A stretch of DNA of 64,000 nucleotides. It comes from Tetraselmis striata (taxonomy: Eukaryota > Chlorophyta > Chlorodendrophyceae > Chlorodendrales > Chlorodendraceae). Below the pieces are notes generated by a model. The model was given only the letters and a program-made list of their open reading frames with translations, had not been told where the DNA came from and searched no databases. A program made the position numbers and the translations under genes. Where the stretch lies: contig VCJN01002996.1 of the NCBI GenBank assembly GCA_006384855.1, positions 1 to 64,000 of the forward strand. Reading direction: 5' to 3'. This document shows, piece after piece, positions 54,825 to 64,000 of this stretch. Each line of letters begins with the position of its first letter. Position 1 is the first letter of the stretch.

Positions 54825-56376
54825 ATGGATCATAGCTCAATCGACCATATCCCTCAGGGCCAGCAATTTTCTGAGGCGTCACAAATAGGTCATGCTTTGC
54901 CTGACCTTCACAATATGCAGCATAATGCAGGCCAACCTGAGGATCAATCTGGGGAGCAAATGCTGCCAGAAGGGGAAGAGGAGATAACATCGCAACCCTC
55001 CCAGCAACACCATACTGGATCGGCTGGTGACACACAGCCCCATAAATATATATGAACATAATGAACATACCTCAAGAGCAGGGCAATGACAGCTTTGACT
55101 CTGATGATGATAATAGAAGACAAAATATGCCAACTATAACAACCAACGCTATGTTTCCGTCAGGATACCATACATATTATGATATGCTGCGTGATGACAG
55201 CAACAGTATGCAGAACATTATCCTGGTTTCCAATCCAATGAGTCAGATGATAATATTGTTAATTCAGGCAAGCGGGCGGACTAGTCCTTCCTTATATGGA
55301 CTCAGATCTTGCACCGTTTAAAGATATGGCGGCATACATTGAACATGATCAAGGCTGGAATGCAGACCTTGTGAATAACCTGGTTGACTTTGTCAAGACC
55401 TGGACAATAATATAATGACACAATATCACAGACTTAAACCTGCGGGAGCTGAGGACCCCCAGGAGAGAACTATATTGCAGTTGCAGTACATCGATAAGGA
55501 GTTGGCAATTGCTACACCCAAGCCAACCGGCACTGCTCTCATACCATTTCCAAGGGCATTCACTTATCAGATCTCTGTGCTCATATATTGCAAAATATTC
55601 TTGATGGCACATAAGCCTGGATCCAAGACCGAATGGGTCATGGAATATGTTAACCAGCTGCCCCCCCACCTTGAGGCGTTGAAGCTGCGATATAATATTG
55701 ATGAGATCCAGGGAGGTTTCAAAAACACCGTTAAGATATTTCCTGCAGCATTGTATCCAAAGAAACAGTTCGCAAACCAACCGATGGGTTTGCCGTTCTA
55801 CTCAATCATTCGAGCCATGATAGCTCAGATGACATATGGGCGGCATACTGTAAATTCTCAGGATAAGGGCAAAGCACCGATGGAGAGTGACCCGGTGCAT
55901 CAACGTAACCCTTCTACATGACGATATGACGGTAGAGCAGATAAGCGACCAACATATATATCCTCCAGTTGGAGAGCCAAGGAACAAGTCATCCAAGCAT
56001 GAAGCCCCACCCCCGGTGATGGAGTGGCTGGCCTGAGCTGCCCCCAACATATGCTGCCATAGCATGCCAACAACCATATCTGCAATTGAAACTGACCCCC
56101 TCAATAGGGCAGGAAAAATTGCATGCTAATCACAATAGTACTTTGTTCTTGACTGAGATCATGTAGTTTTTAGACAAAGTGGGACCAACCGCAATGGCGC
56201 ATGCCTATGACTACATGTCAGAGACATATGTGCTTGATTCTATCAATAAACAATCCCAATACTATACAACGATAGAAACCATGTTCGCTCAGAAGCGAGA
56301 TGTACATGGTACTGCCTTTATTGATTTTCATCAGCTGGCAAAGAACAGTATATGCTACATTCAAAGCAAAAACTGA
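54825..56376 (+). pseudogene. Fragmented gag-region frames
   Basis: Successive short frames (54825-55055, 55052-55321, 55415-55921, 56179-56376) in changing phases, all AT-rich and in the same direction. The piece 55415-55921 has LIPFPRAFTYQI and EYVNQLPPHLEALKLRY, helical and capsid-like in style. Together they look like one decayed protein. No motif allows a firm name. Confidence 0.4.
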
Positions 56377-56677
56377 AGGATGTTTCAGGCACAATGGAAT
56401 TTTGCCTGCAAATCATATCATATAAATACTGTAATACCTTGGCCACATTTTTCCGCTGGGTGTTGCAGCTGATTGGGTACAAAATACTCATCCCAACACT
56501 CCAGAGTATGTCAAGCATTACTTGATCGGAAAGTTCCGCAAGAATAATGACTTGAAAATCTAGTTTCAAAGGCAACTCGAAATCCACAATCCGATCTTTC
56601 CAATCGTAGGCCAACAACGATTGACTATACAAACTATATAAAAAATTCATTGACATCATAGATTCGTGGAAGATGCT

Positions 56678-57284
56678 AGCTCAGACGAGGTCCACTTTCC
56701 AGCCGGCCCTGAACACCGGGCGAAGTACTGCGTATGTACTAAAACCAGGCGAGCCGGCGCGCCTACTGGTACTAGTAGCGTGCTCCTCCGTGAAACGGCG
56801 GACCGTCCGACGACCGGACGACCCACCACCAGGCCCACTGCCGGCCTGCGCCCACAGTGGCGTGAAGATCAGGCCTTCCAGGAGGACACCACCACAGCCA
56901 GCATGGACACAAACAGATTTGAGGAGCAACCGGACGCCGGGTCGGCACCTGTCTGGCCGCGCTACGAGGCGGCACAGTGCAACAGCCATCGATCCGCACG
57001 GTCGTTACTGCAAAAAACTTCGCAGGCACCCAACTCCCACTAGCAACCCGCCGCCACATACGCTTGCTACAACGCCCATCTCACCTACTTCTAACCGGCC
57101 TCCCTGCCGGCACGGACGATGACACCCATGTGGCCCTACTGTTCGGCGATCTGGTGGCCCAGCACCAAGCTATGGACGAGGAGTCGCGCGGCCGGACTGT
57201 GACGAACCTGATCCGCACCCTCAGCCCCAAAATCGTTCAAATCGTTCAAATGCTACCAGCAAGCGTCAGAGTGGTGACTCGCCG

Positions 57285-57321
<37 letters not shown>

Positions 57322-58944
57322 AGCCCGCCGCCGCCGACCCCACTGGACCTAGTGGCACTAGGCCCCCCACCACCACCGGGTCCGTCATCCTATGACTGGC
57401 CCGCAAAGAAACAGCCGCGAGCGTTCTACAGACCCAATGGAGAAGAGAGGGCACAGCGATCCTCGACCGCTAGGGCTGCCGCTGCTCCACCCGCCTGTTC
57501 GGAGCGCCGCACCTCGACGACATCAAGCGACCGGTACACCAGGTGTCGTGGCTTCGCTCCCCCGCGTTCAGAGTCCTCACTGAGGCCAACATGTGGCTGC
57601 ACTTGGCGGAGGGTCTTCTCCCATCGTACGACCAACCCCAGCCAAGCGAGGAGGCGATAGACCAACCGGCATCGACACCAGGATACGTCCTGGCACTCGC
57701 TGGAGTGAGAGCCTGGGCCGAGTACGAGGCCGACACAGACGCAGACGACGCCGTCATCTGCCCCCCGACCGGCGCACTTATGGCCCTCCTGGAGGTCCGC
57801 GGAGTATGGAAAGCCCGCCGCTCAGCCGACTCGGTGCGCGTCGAACTCCTCGATCCTGATGCGGCGCGCCTACTACATGACGTGTGCCGCGACGCAATAC
57901 CGGCGCTGCCGTTTCCCGATCAGTCGTAGGGCCGAGCATTGATCCAGGTCACAGTAGAACACAACAAGGACCAGCCAGCCACCCCGCTCCAAGGAGTACT
58001 GCCCCCGGCACTATCCAAACAGTTCTTCCGATGCGCACTTACGGCCAAAGCGATCTGCACCGGCCCCCTGGCCAACCTGGAGCTGCCGACTGTGGAGCAG
58101 CTGGCGGAGGCCATCGCAGCTACCATCAGTCAGCGCATCAACACACCTCCATAGCTGCAACAAGTGCGGTGGCTGAAGGACACCATGACAGTTGTTGGCG
58201 TCGAGATGCACCACCACCACACCGAGCCGACACTGTTGCGCGTGGGAGACGACAACCTCTGCGCCATCTCCCTCGGCAAAGAAGACGAGGAGTTCGCGGA
58301 CACCCTGCGCCTGGCAGTGTCCCTCACTTCCCATGTCGCACTATCTGCGGGCGATACACCTCCGCACCATCGTCATCTACCGCACGGAGTCCGAGTTCGA
58401 CCCCTCGGAGCTGCTCATCTACCCCTTCAGCCAGACGATCCGGGAGGCGGGAGAACTGGGAGACAACACTGGCCACAACCCGATCCGACGCGCAGCGATA
58501 GGCCTGAAGACCGCCCCAGCGTCTCTCGCCCTTCGAGCCGCCGGACGCGCAGTCTACACCCTCACCCTGCAGCTGACCGCCCACCACCACAGCATCATCG
58601 GTGGCACCCGCGGCACCGACAGAACAGAACATTGGCGCAAGACAGTGTCGACAGCGTGCGGGAAGATCAAGGCCGAGCCAACTCCGGCACCATCCGAGAC
58701 GCGCCCTGCCGACACCTCGCCAGCCCCACCACCAGCAAGCCCGAACCAACTGCCACCTCAGCGACCCCAGCAGCAGACCACACCCCAAGTCCGCAACGCT
58801 CCCCCCCTTGGGTTCAAGCACATAACACCGAGGCGAGGAGCGGTTGCAGATGCAGTGGCACCCATCGATTTGATCATAACGATGCAACGGCAACAACAAC
58901 ATCAGTCACAACACCCCAATACGATACCTGCCCATCATCCAATC
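56678..58944 (+). other. GC-rich block inside the AT-rich element, unknown coding remnants
   Basis: Base composition jumps from AT-rich to clearly GC-rich at about 56670 and returns at about 58960. AAGATGCT flanks it on both sides (56670-56677, 58945-58952), a possible 8-bp target duplication, but no terminal inverted repeat is evident. It contains a C tract at 57285-57319 and staggered frames such as 57543-57929 (VLALAGVRAWAEYEADTD) and 58192-58965 (HLRTIVIYRTESEFDPSELL, with a Pro/Gln-rich end) that appear to be pieces of one protein. I recognise no family. It may be a nested insertion or a recruited gag. Confidence 0.4.
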
Positions 58945-59439
58945 AAGATGCTTGTGAAGAATTAAATATGATCTGGGGGGCGTTCACTCTTGATGGCGCG
59001 GCAACTGCTGAAACCACAAAGGTAATGGACAGTTTTTGTTCCCCAACCAACTCATGCTGACATTACTAACCATCATGTGTGGCTGAACCCGTCATTTGAG
59101 AAAATATCTCACTTTATCGCCGGTTTCGAAAGGAAGCGCAGGCAGAACCCATACAATATTTCTGCAGTCATTGCAGTTCCCAAATGGAAAAAACAATAAA
59201 AATTTTCAGCACATTCTGAACACATACCGTAAAATCCACCATTATCCACAGGGTGCATACTTGTATGATATCCCTGATCCCAAAAACCATAAAAAGCGGA
59301 TACCTATGGGTCCGACTCCATTTTCAGTCGATGTTTATCTGGTTGACATGCATACTGCGGAGGATAGAATGCGTGACAAAGCGCACAACATAAAAAACAC
59401 AATATGAAATCCCCACTGCAGACTTTACCTCTCAGACTG

Positions 59440-59778
59440 TTGAAATAGATATGTTGAAGGCAAAGGCTAAAGCCAATAATGATATCCTGTCTGATCTAGT
59501 AGATATACTGATTGACAGTGCTGCCCGGCGAGAATTTATCTCGTTGGACATCGTACAAAATATGACCTGCCAGTGAAATTGCTGGATCAAGCAATAAAAA
59601 TACGATTGGCAGATGGCACAACATGTAAGATCTCTCGACACTATGTAACGACAACGCTTCACTTTGAGGCTGGTTATACCACAGAGGCTAATTTTGTTTG
59701 CCTCCCAAGTAATAGTAACTGGGATGTCATATTAGGCATTCCATGGCTCAGAAAAAAATCCAGATATTCACTGGGATG
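59440..59778 (+). pseudogene. Retropepsin (aspartic protease) remnant of chromovirus
   Basis: The frame shows ILIDSAARREFISLDIV, then after a frame change LPVKLLDQAIKIRLADGTT and WDVILGIPWLRK. This is the Ty3/gypsy protease layout, D-S-G-A...F-I-S plus V-I-L-G-x-P-W-L. The catalytic Asp is kept but the active-site Gly reads Ala (DSAA), and the frame is broken, so it is inactive. Confidence 0.7.
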
Positions 59779-59944
59779 ATGGAACTATACACGAGAGACA
59801 GACAGATGCAACACTGTTTGCCTGTGAGATCGAACCCAGACTAGCAGTAGTAAGTATCTTGTCAGCAAATCAGATGGCTAAGCTGCTCCACATCTTTGCT
59901 GAACCAGTCAAAAATGCAGAGGCAGCATCATTTTTATAGCCACT

Positions 59945-60379
59945 TTGAAAGAAGACTTTATTGGTACCCAGACATCGCAGGCAAAATCGGATGATCCGCA
60001 GGTACATACTGACCTTGGCCAACAATATGATGAAAACATATTGAACATTATAAAACAATATGGTCATGATAAAGATACTTTAACTGACATGCCACCGAGG
60101 AGAGGAAAGTTTGACCATAGTATACCAACCATACCTGACGCTAACCCGCCGAAAGGTCACATTTATGAAATGTCTCATGCGGAGCTAACTGAGCTGAAAA
60201 AGCAGCTAACACAGTACCTGGAGAAAAACTGGATCCGACCCAGTTATTCACCATTTGCAGCTCCAGTACTGTTTGCCAGAAAATATGATGGCACTCTCCG
60301 GATGTGCATTGACTATAGATCGCTGAACCAAAAAACACTGGGTACACAATATCCTTTGCCCAGAATTGACACTATATGA
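59945..60379 (+). pseudogene. Reverse transcriptase N-terminal part of chromovirus
   Basis: [52 protein letters not shown] and YPLPRID are the first conserved blocks of Ty3/gypsy RT. The sequence is cut by the SINE at 60385 before the catalytic core; the core resumes near 61290. Confidence 0.85.
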
Positions 60380-60384
60380 AGTAA

Positions 60385-60625
60385 AAGTAAAGTAAAGTTC
60401 GCCCCGGGACATCGGCCGAAGCCGCCCCAGCACTTGACCTCGTGCGCCAACTGCAGTCGTAGGTCTGGCATAGCCAGTAGACCATTGCCTCATTCGAACC
60501 CCGAAGGGCAAAATGCATCAACCGAGAAAACCCGGGACACGCCGGGCCGATATTGCCGAAATACATCGGCCATGAATCGAACCCGGGTCTCTCGCGTACG
60601 AGACGACCGCTCTAACGAGCGGCCG
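60385..60625 (-). mobile_element. tRNA-derived SINE, copy 3, within chromovirus RT
   Basis: 241 bp, reverse orientation. Target duplication ATATGAAGTAA at 60374-60384 and 60626-60636, exact. The head (right end) reads on the minus strand GCTCGTTAGAGCGGTCGTCT and CCCGGGTTCGATTCATGG; the tail (left) is a TTTAC repeat. It is the only uninterrupted full copy here and defines the family: tRNA-like head, about 240 bp, TTTAC tail. Confidence 0.92.
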
Positions 60626-60636
60626 ATATGAAGTAA

Positions 60637-61270
60637 CTTGACAGTTTAATCAGCTAGCGATGCGTCGATTTTTCAGGAAATTTTAAAAGAACGGGTTCCA
60701 TATCACTGGCCTACAGTTCCATCAATTGCGTTGCCAGCGCTTTGAAGTACCAGCAGCGAGCGTTTGCATTGCCAGCGCTTTTAAGTACCAGAGTTTATTT
60801 TCCATTACCAGCAGCGAGTACCAGTACCAGTACCAGTTCAAGGGAACTGCCCTTTTTGTACCGACTAATCCACACCAGCACCAGCAGTTCTGGGGAACTG
60901 CCCTTTTTGTCATTCACACCGGTACGAGCAGGGCAGCAGTACTAGCAGCGAGTAGCGAGTACCAGTACCAGCAGTGAGCGCTCGCATTGCCGGCGCTTTG
61001 AAGTACATGTAGTTGCTACCAGAGTTTTTTTTTCCTTTACCAGCATCGAGTACCGGTACCAGTACCTCCCAACCGTGAGATCGTAATCGGACGGCTGTGT
61101 AATTAAGGACCGTGGGTGGGCGGGCGGGTGGGTGGATTATAGTACTTAGCAGTACATACCAGTAGATAAGCGCTTTAGCCATGCACCTATAGGCCCGATC
61201 CGCTGCAGTATACGGGTATGTACCCGTACAGCAATAAAGCTCACCGCCGAAAAATCGACGCTTCGCTGGA
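60637..61270. repeat. Repeat-rich insert inside the RT region
   Basis: Not part of the RT reading frame. The unit GCATTGCCAGCGCTTTGAAGTACC... GAGTTT ... TTACCAGCAGCGAGTACC recurs at about 60728, 60768 and 60985; GGAACTGCCCTTTTTGT occurs twice (60842, 60893); GTACCAGTACCAGTACC runs join them. No gene. Confidence 0.7.
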
Positions 61271-61289
61271 TTAGACCGTATTGCCACTG

Positions 61290-61789
61290 GCGAATGCTGG
61301 ACTTGCTTAGACTTGTCCAAAGCATATCATCAGATCCGCGTAAAAGAAGATGCCTATAAGACATCCTTCATCACCCAGCTGGGTCAGTTTGAGATGCGAG
61401 TCCTGCCGTTCGGCCTGAAAACAACGCCATGCGGATTCCAATCATATATGAACGCCGGTTTCAACGGTATAGCTGATGATACACATCACGATGCAAATAT
61501 CCTTGATGATTTTGTGGTCTGTTACCTTGACGATATTATCATATTCAGCGACACTCCGGAGCAACATATACACCATATTGATCAGGTACTTGCGAGGTTG
61601 CGCAAACACCATTTGTACATGAACCCCCCAAAAACACAATGGGGCAAAAAGCAAACAATGTACCCGGGTCACCGTATAACGGAAAAAGGCAAGTACCCAG
61701 ACCCTGATGAAATAAGAGCAGTCACAGAATGGCCGGTCCCAAAGTATGTTACAGACGTCAGAGCCCTCTTAGGCTTTGTAGGATATTAG
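61290..61789 (+). pseudogene. Reverse transcriptase core of chromovirus
   Basis: CLDLSKAYHQIRVKEDAYKT, FITQLGQFEMRVLPFGLK, GFQSYMNAGF and the catalytic CYLDDIIIFSDT, then PGHRITEKGKYPD and LLGFVGY ending in a stop. Complements the N-terminal part left of the SINE. Confidence 0.88.
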
Positions 61790-61799
61790 CGATCGTTTA

Positions 61800-62337
61800 T
61801 TGAGGACTTTACTGCCACAGCAAAGCCCCTATTTTATCTGTCAAAAAGTAATGTATTTCCGGCCTAGACTGACACCCGCCAACATGCTTTTGATCGCCTG
61901 AAATATAAAATAACACACGCCCCAATTTTAATGAACCATATCACTGGCCCGAACGCAGAGTTCGTGGTCACAACCGATGCCAGCAAATATGTTGTGCGCG
62001 GGGCGGTGCTCATGCAAAAAGACCCGAATGCCGGACACCTGCGTCATGTAGATTACCTGGCAAAGGTCTTGAGGGGGGCGCAACTGCGCTATTCCACCTA
62101 TGATACTGAATTGCTGGGAACAGTAATTGCTCTCCAGCGTTGGCGAGGTTATTTGGAAGGGTGCAAACATTTTACTGTAATCACTGACCATACCACCCTC
62201 CGTCATCTGCCGACGCAAGAAAAGCTCAGCAGAAAACATGCTGGCTGGTCCCAAACTCATATCACCATATATGGACAACATGGACATCGTATATAAAAAG
62301 GGACCTCAAACTATGGCAGATGCACTGAGCAGGCGAC
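61800..62337 (+). pseudogene. RNase H region of chromovirus
   Basis: EFVVTTDASKYVVRGAVL, STYDTELLGTVIALQRWRGY and FTVITDHTTLRHLPTQ give the Asp-Glu-Asp set of Ty3/gypsy RNase H, followed by MADALSRRPDL, the usual end of the domain. A stop near 61870 and a frame change near 62290 break it. Confidence 0.85.
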
Positions 62338-62365
62338 CAGATCTAAAAGATCTGAAGGCATATTC

Positions 62366-63322
62366 TTGGACGCATACTATATACAGACCTTTAAGGAGGA
62401 TTTGGAGCACATCACTGAATGGCTCAACCTTGCCACTGTCTCGATACAATTGGATAAACAATTCCCCAAGAATATCAAATTAAAATATATGCAGGATTCA
62501 AAATTAAACAGGGACAAGCTCCCTGGAGTACGATATGATCACCATACTGAACTGTATATGATAGCTGATAAAATATATATTCATGCAAATGATGAGCTCA
62601 AAAAGAGCATCATCAAAGAACATCATGATATTAAGACGGCTGGCCATAACGGCATTCTCAGAACTGAGAAATTGATCAAAATAATTTTTTGCTGGCCGCA
62701 CATGAACCAAAATATAAAAACATATATCCGAAACTGTAAAGTATGCAAGCTGACAATAAGCAGCACACATATGCTCCGGCAGCGGCTTTACAGCCACTGC
62801 CTACACCAACCATACCATGGGAATATTCAGTCTTGACTTTATCACAAATTTACAATCAGTGGATGGTTATGACTGTATTGCCACTTTTGTGGATTTGTTC
62901 ACAAAGCAGGCCCACTTTATACCCTGCCAGAAAGCTCACGGCTCCCGAACTTGCACAACTGTATATCAACAATGTATACAAACTTCCACGGTCTCAGTAC
63001 CTGCACGAAAGGGGACCGGGACACAAAATATACATCATCATATTTCCAAGAACTGTTCAAACAGCTTGGTACAACGTTAAACCTCAGTACTGCATATCAT
63101 CCGCAGACTGATGGACAGACTGAAATATTAAACAAATTCATAGAGCGGTTGCTGCGAGCTTTCTGCTACAATAACCAGGAGGACTGGGTGAACTACATGT
63201 CACTCGCTGAGTTCAATTACAATAACACAGAATCGTCAGCAACAAAATTTACTCCATTCCATGCAATATATGGCTTCCATCCTCGGTTGCCAATAGATGT
63301 TGTAAACCCAAAACTGGAGTGA
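62366..63322 (+). pseudogene. Integrase of chromovirus
   Basis: Zinc-binding HHCC domain: KEHHDIKTAGHNGILRTEK and IRNCKVCKL. Catalytic core: SLDFITNLQSVDGYDCIATF, TAYHPQTDGQTEILNKFIER, WVNYMSLAEFNYNNTESSAT and FHAIYGFHPR. Three frame changes (about 62800, 62950, 63080) split it. Confidence 0.85.
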
Positions 63323-63339
63323 GAGAGACTACCATAGAC

Positions 63340-63997
63340 ATTATGTCGAAAATACAAGATATACACAATTTGGTGCATGAAAATATCATAATTGCCAAAG
63401 AATACCAAAGGCATTATCATGATAAAAACAATGAGCAGCCGGTAATTTTTCAAATCGATGACAAAATAATGATAAAAACAGACGATATCATCTTACGTGG
63501 ACAAAAATGCCCCAAGCTAAAACAACGATATGTGGGACCGTATGAGGTCATCGAACAGGTGAACCCTCAGGCCTACAAAATACAATTACCACCTGAGCTT
63601 GAGTGCCACCCAGTATTTCATGTCTCTAAATTGAGACCCTGGGATACTATATATATATCTGCACAAACGGATATTCCTGACGCCCTGGTTGGCAGACAAA
63701 GATGCAGAACTGATGCCCAATTCTTGCGGACATACATCATAGACTGTAAATTGGCACTATATCCCAGACTAAATATATGCAAAGAGCGAAGCCTTGCTGT
63801 TTAAAGTAAGGTTTCACAATTTCCCGGCAACCGGAGATGATTGGATGCCCTATGAAACGATGCGGTATTCACCGCTAATGCAGCATTTTATGCTGACTGA
63901 ACGTTTCAAGCATATCTCGACCTCGCCAGCTTACATTGCTGCCAAGACGAGCCACCGCAAAGGTTTCCACAGTGAATCCGATGGCTCAGATTCATGA
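63340..63997 (+). pseudogene. Integrase C-terminal (GPY/F) and chromodomain-like region
   Basis: Contains QRYVGPYEVIEQVNPQAYKI and CHPVFHVSKLRPW (GPY/F module), then, after a frame change near 63800, LFKVRFHNFPATGDDWMPYE, which has the aromatic-W-x-P-x-E pattern of chromodomains that steer chromoviruses to chromatin. This is why the element is called chromovirus-like. Confidence 0.7.
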
Positions 63998-64000
63998 GAG

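Larger units (their letters stand above)
54095..64000 (+). mobile_element. Decayed Ty3/gypsy chromovirus-like element, 3' end beyond the window
   Basis: AT-rich sequence, unlike the GC-rich genes nearby, holding protease, RT, RNase H, integrase and chromodomain-like fragments in the Ty3/gypsy order. All are split by stops and frameshifts. Insertions inside: a GC-rich block at 56678-58944, a SINE at 60385-60625 and a repeat-rich segment to about 61270. Continuous homology to the window end suggests the 3' LTR lies further right. Confidence 0.82.

Noticed and set aside
54095..64000. A giant-virus or Maverick/Polinton insert
   Set aside because: RT, RNase H, GPY/F integrase and chromodomain order is that of Ty3/gypsy; no polymerase B, ATPase or capsid genes are visible.

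Overview
The window is nuclear DNA of a eukaryote, most likely a green alga (Chlorophyta). It carries four intron-rich housekeeping genes with small exons, GT-AG and a few GC-AG introns, high GC, a TGTAA polyadenylation-type motif after one gene, and DIRS-like and chromovirus retroelements of the sort known from green algae. The species cannot be fixed from sequence alone. Many introns contain homopolymer tracts of 10-35 C/G.

Host genes: (1) 12968-23119 (-), a 25-exon VIP1/PPIP5K inositol-pyrophosphate synthase (model 1142 aa: ATP-grasp kinase plus histidine-phosphatase-like domain). (2) 24608-28484 (+), a 10-exon PRT1-like N-degron E3 ligase (RING, RING, ZZ). (3) 30142-31377 (+), a 3-exon cyclin-Q-like protein. 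(4) 40911-44628 (-), a 10-exon PP2A B55 regulatory subunit. Exons were assigned by reading-frame phase, splice dinucleotides and family motifs. They are regulatory proteins but form no obvious shared pathway or operon.

Mobile DNA fills most of the rest. 1603-6160 and 48689-53296 (-) are two copies of one LINE-like element with a C-terminal restriction-like nuclease candidate, each broken by different small indels. 6690-7807 is a Tc1/mariner (pogo-like) element with TA duplication; 7849-11263 is a PIF/Harbinger element with TTA duplication and a deleted DDE core. A tRNA-derived SINE family has three copies; one (32964-34695) is split by an internally deleted hAT element (33061-34515) with an 8-bp duplication. 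34969-38190 is a DIRS-class element with split direct repeats and gag plus tyrosine recombinase but no reverse transcriptase. 45472-48268 is the reverse: a DIRS-type RT-RNase H-methyltransferase ORF without recombinase, flanked by 14-bp repeats. From 54095 to the window end lies a decayed, AT-rich Ty3/gypsy chromovirus-like element, itself hit by a SINE and other insertions.

The most novel signal is the RT-RNase H-methyltransferase family. Short 3'-end copies of it (1402-1458, 24096-24181, 24193-24212, 32726-32914) carry 9-17 bp target duplications and 5' truncation, the signature of target-primed reverse transcription rather than the recombinase route expected for DIRS elements. It also shares a palindromic terminal motif with the RT-less gag-recombinase element 10 kb away.
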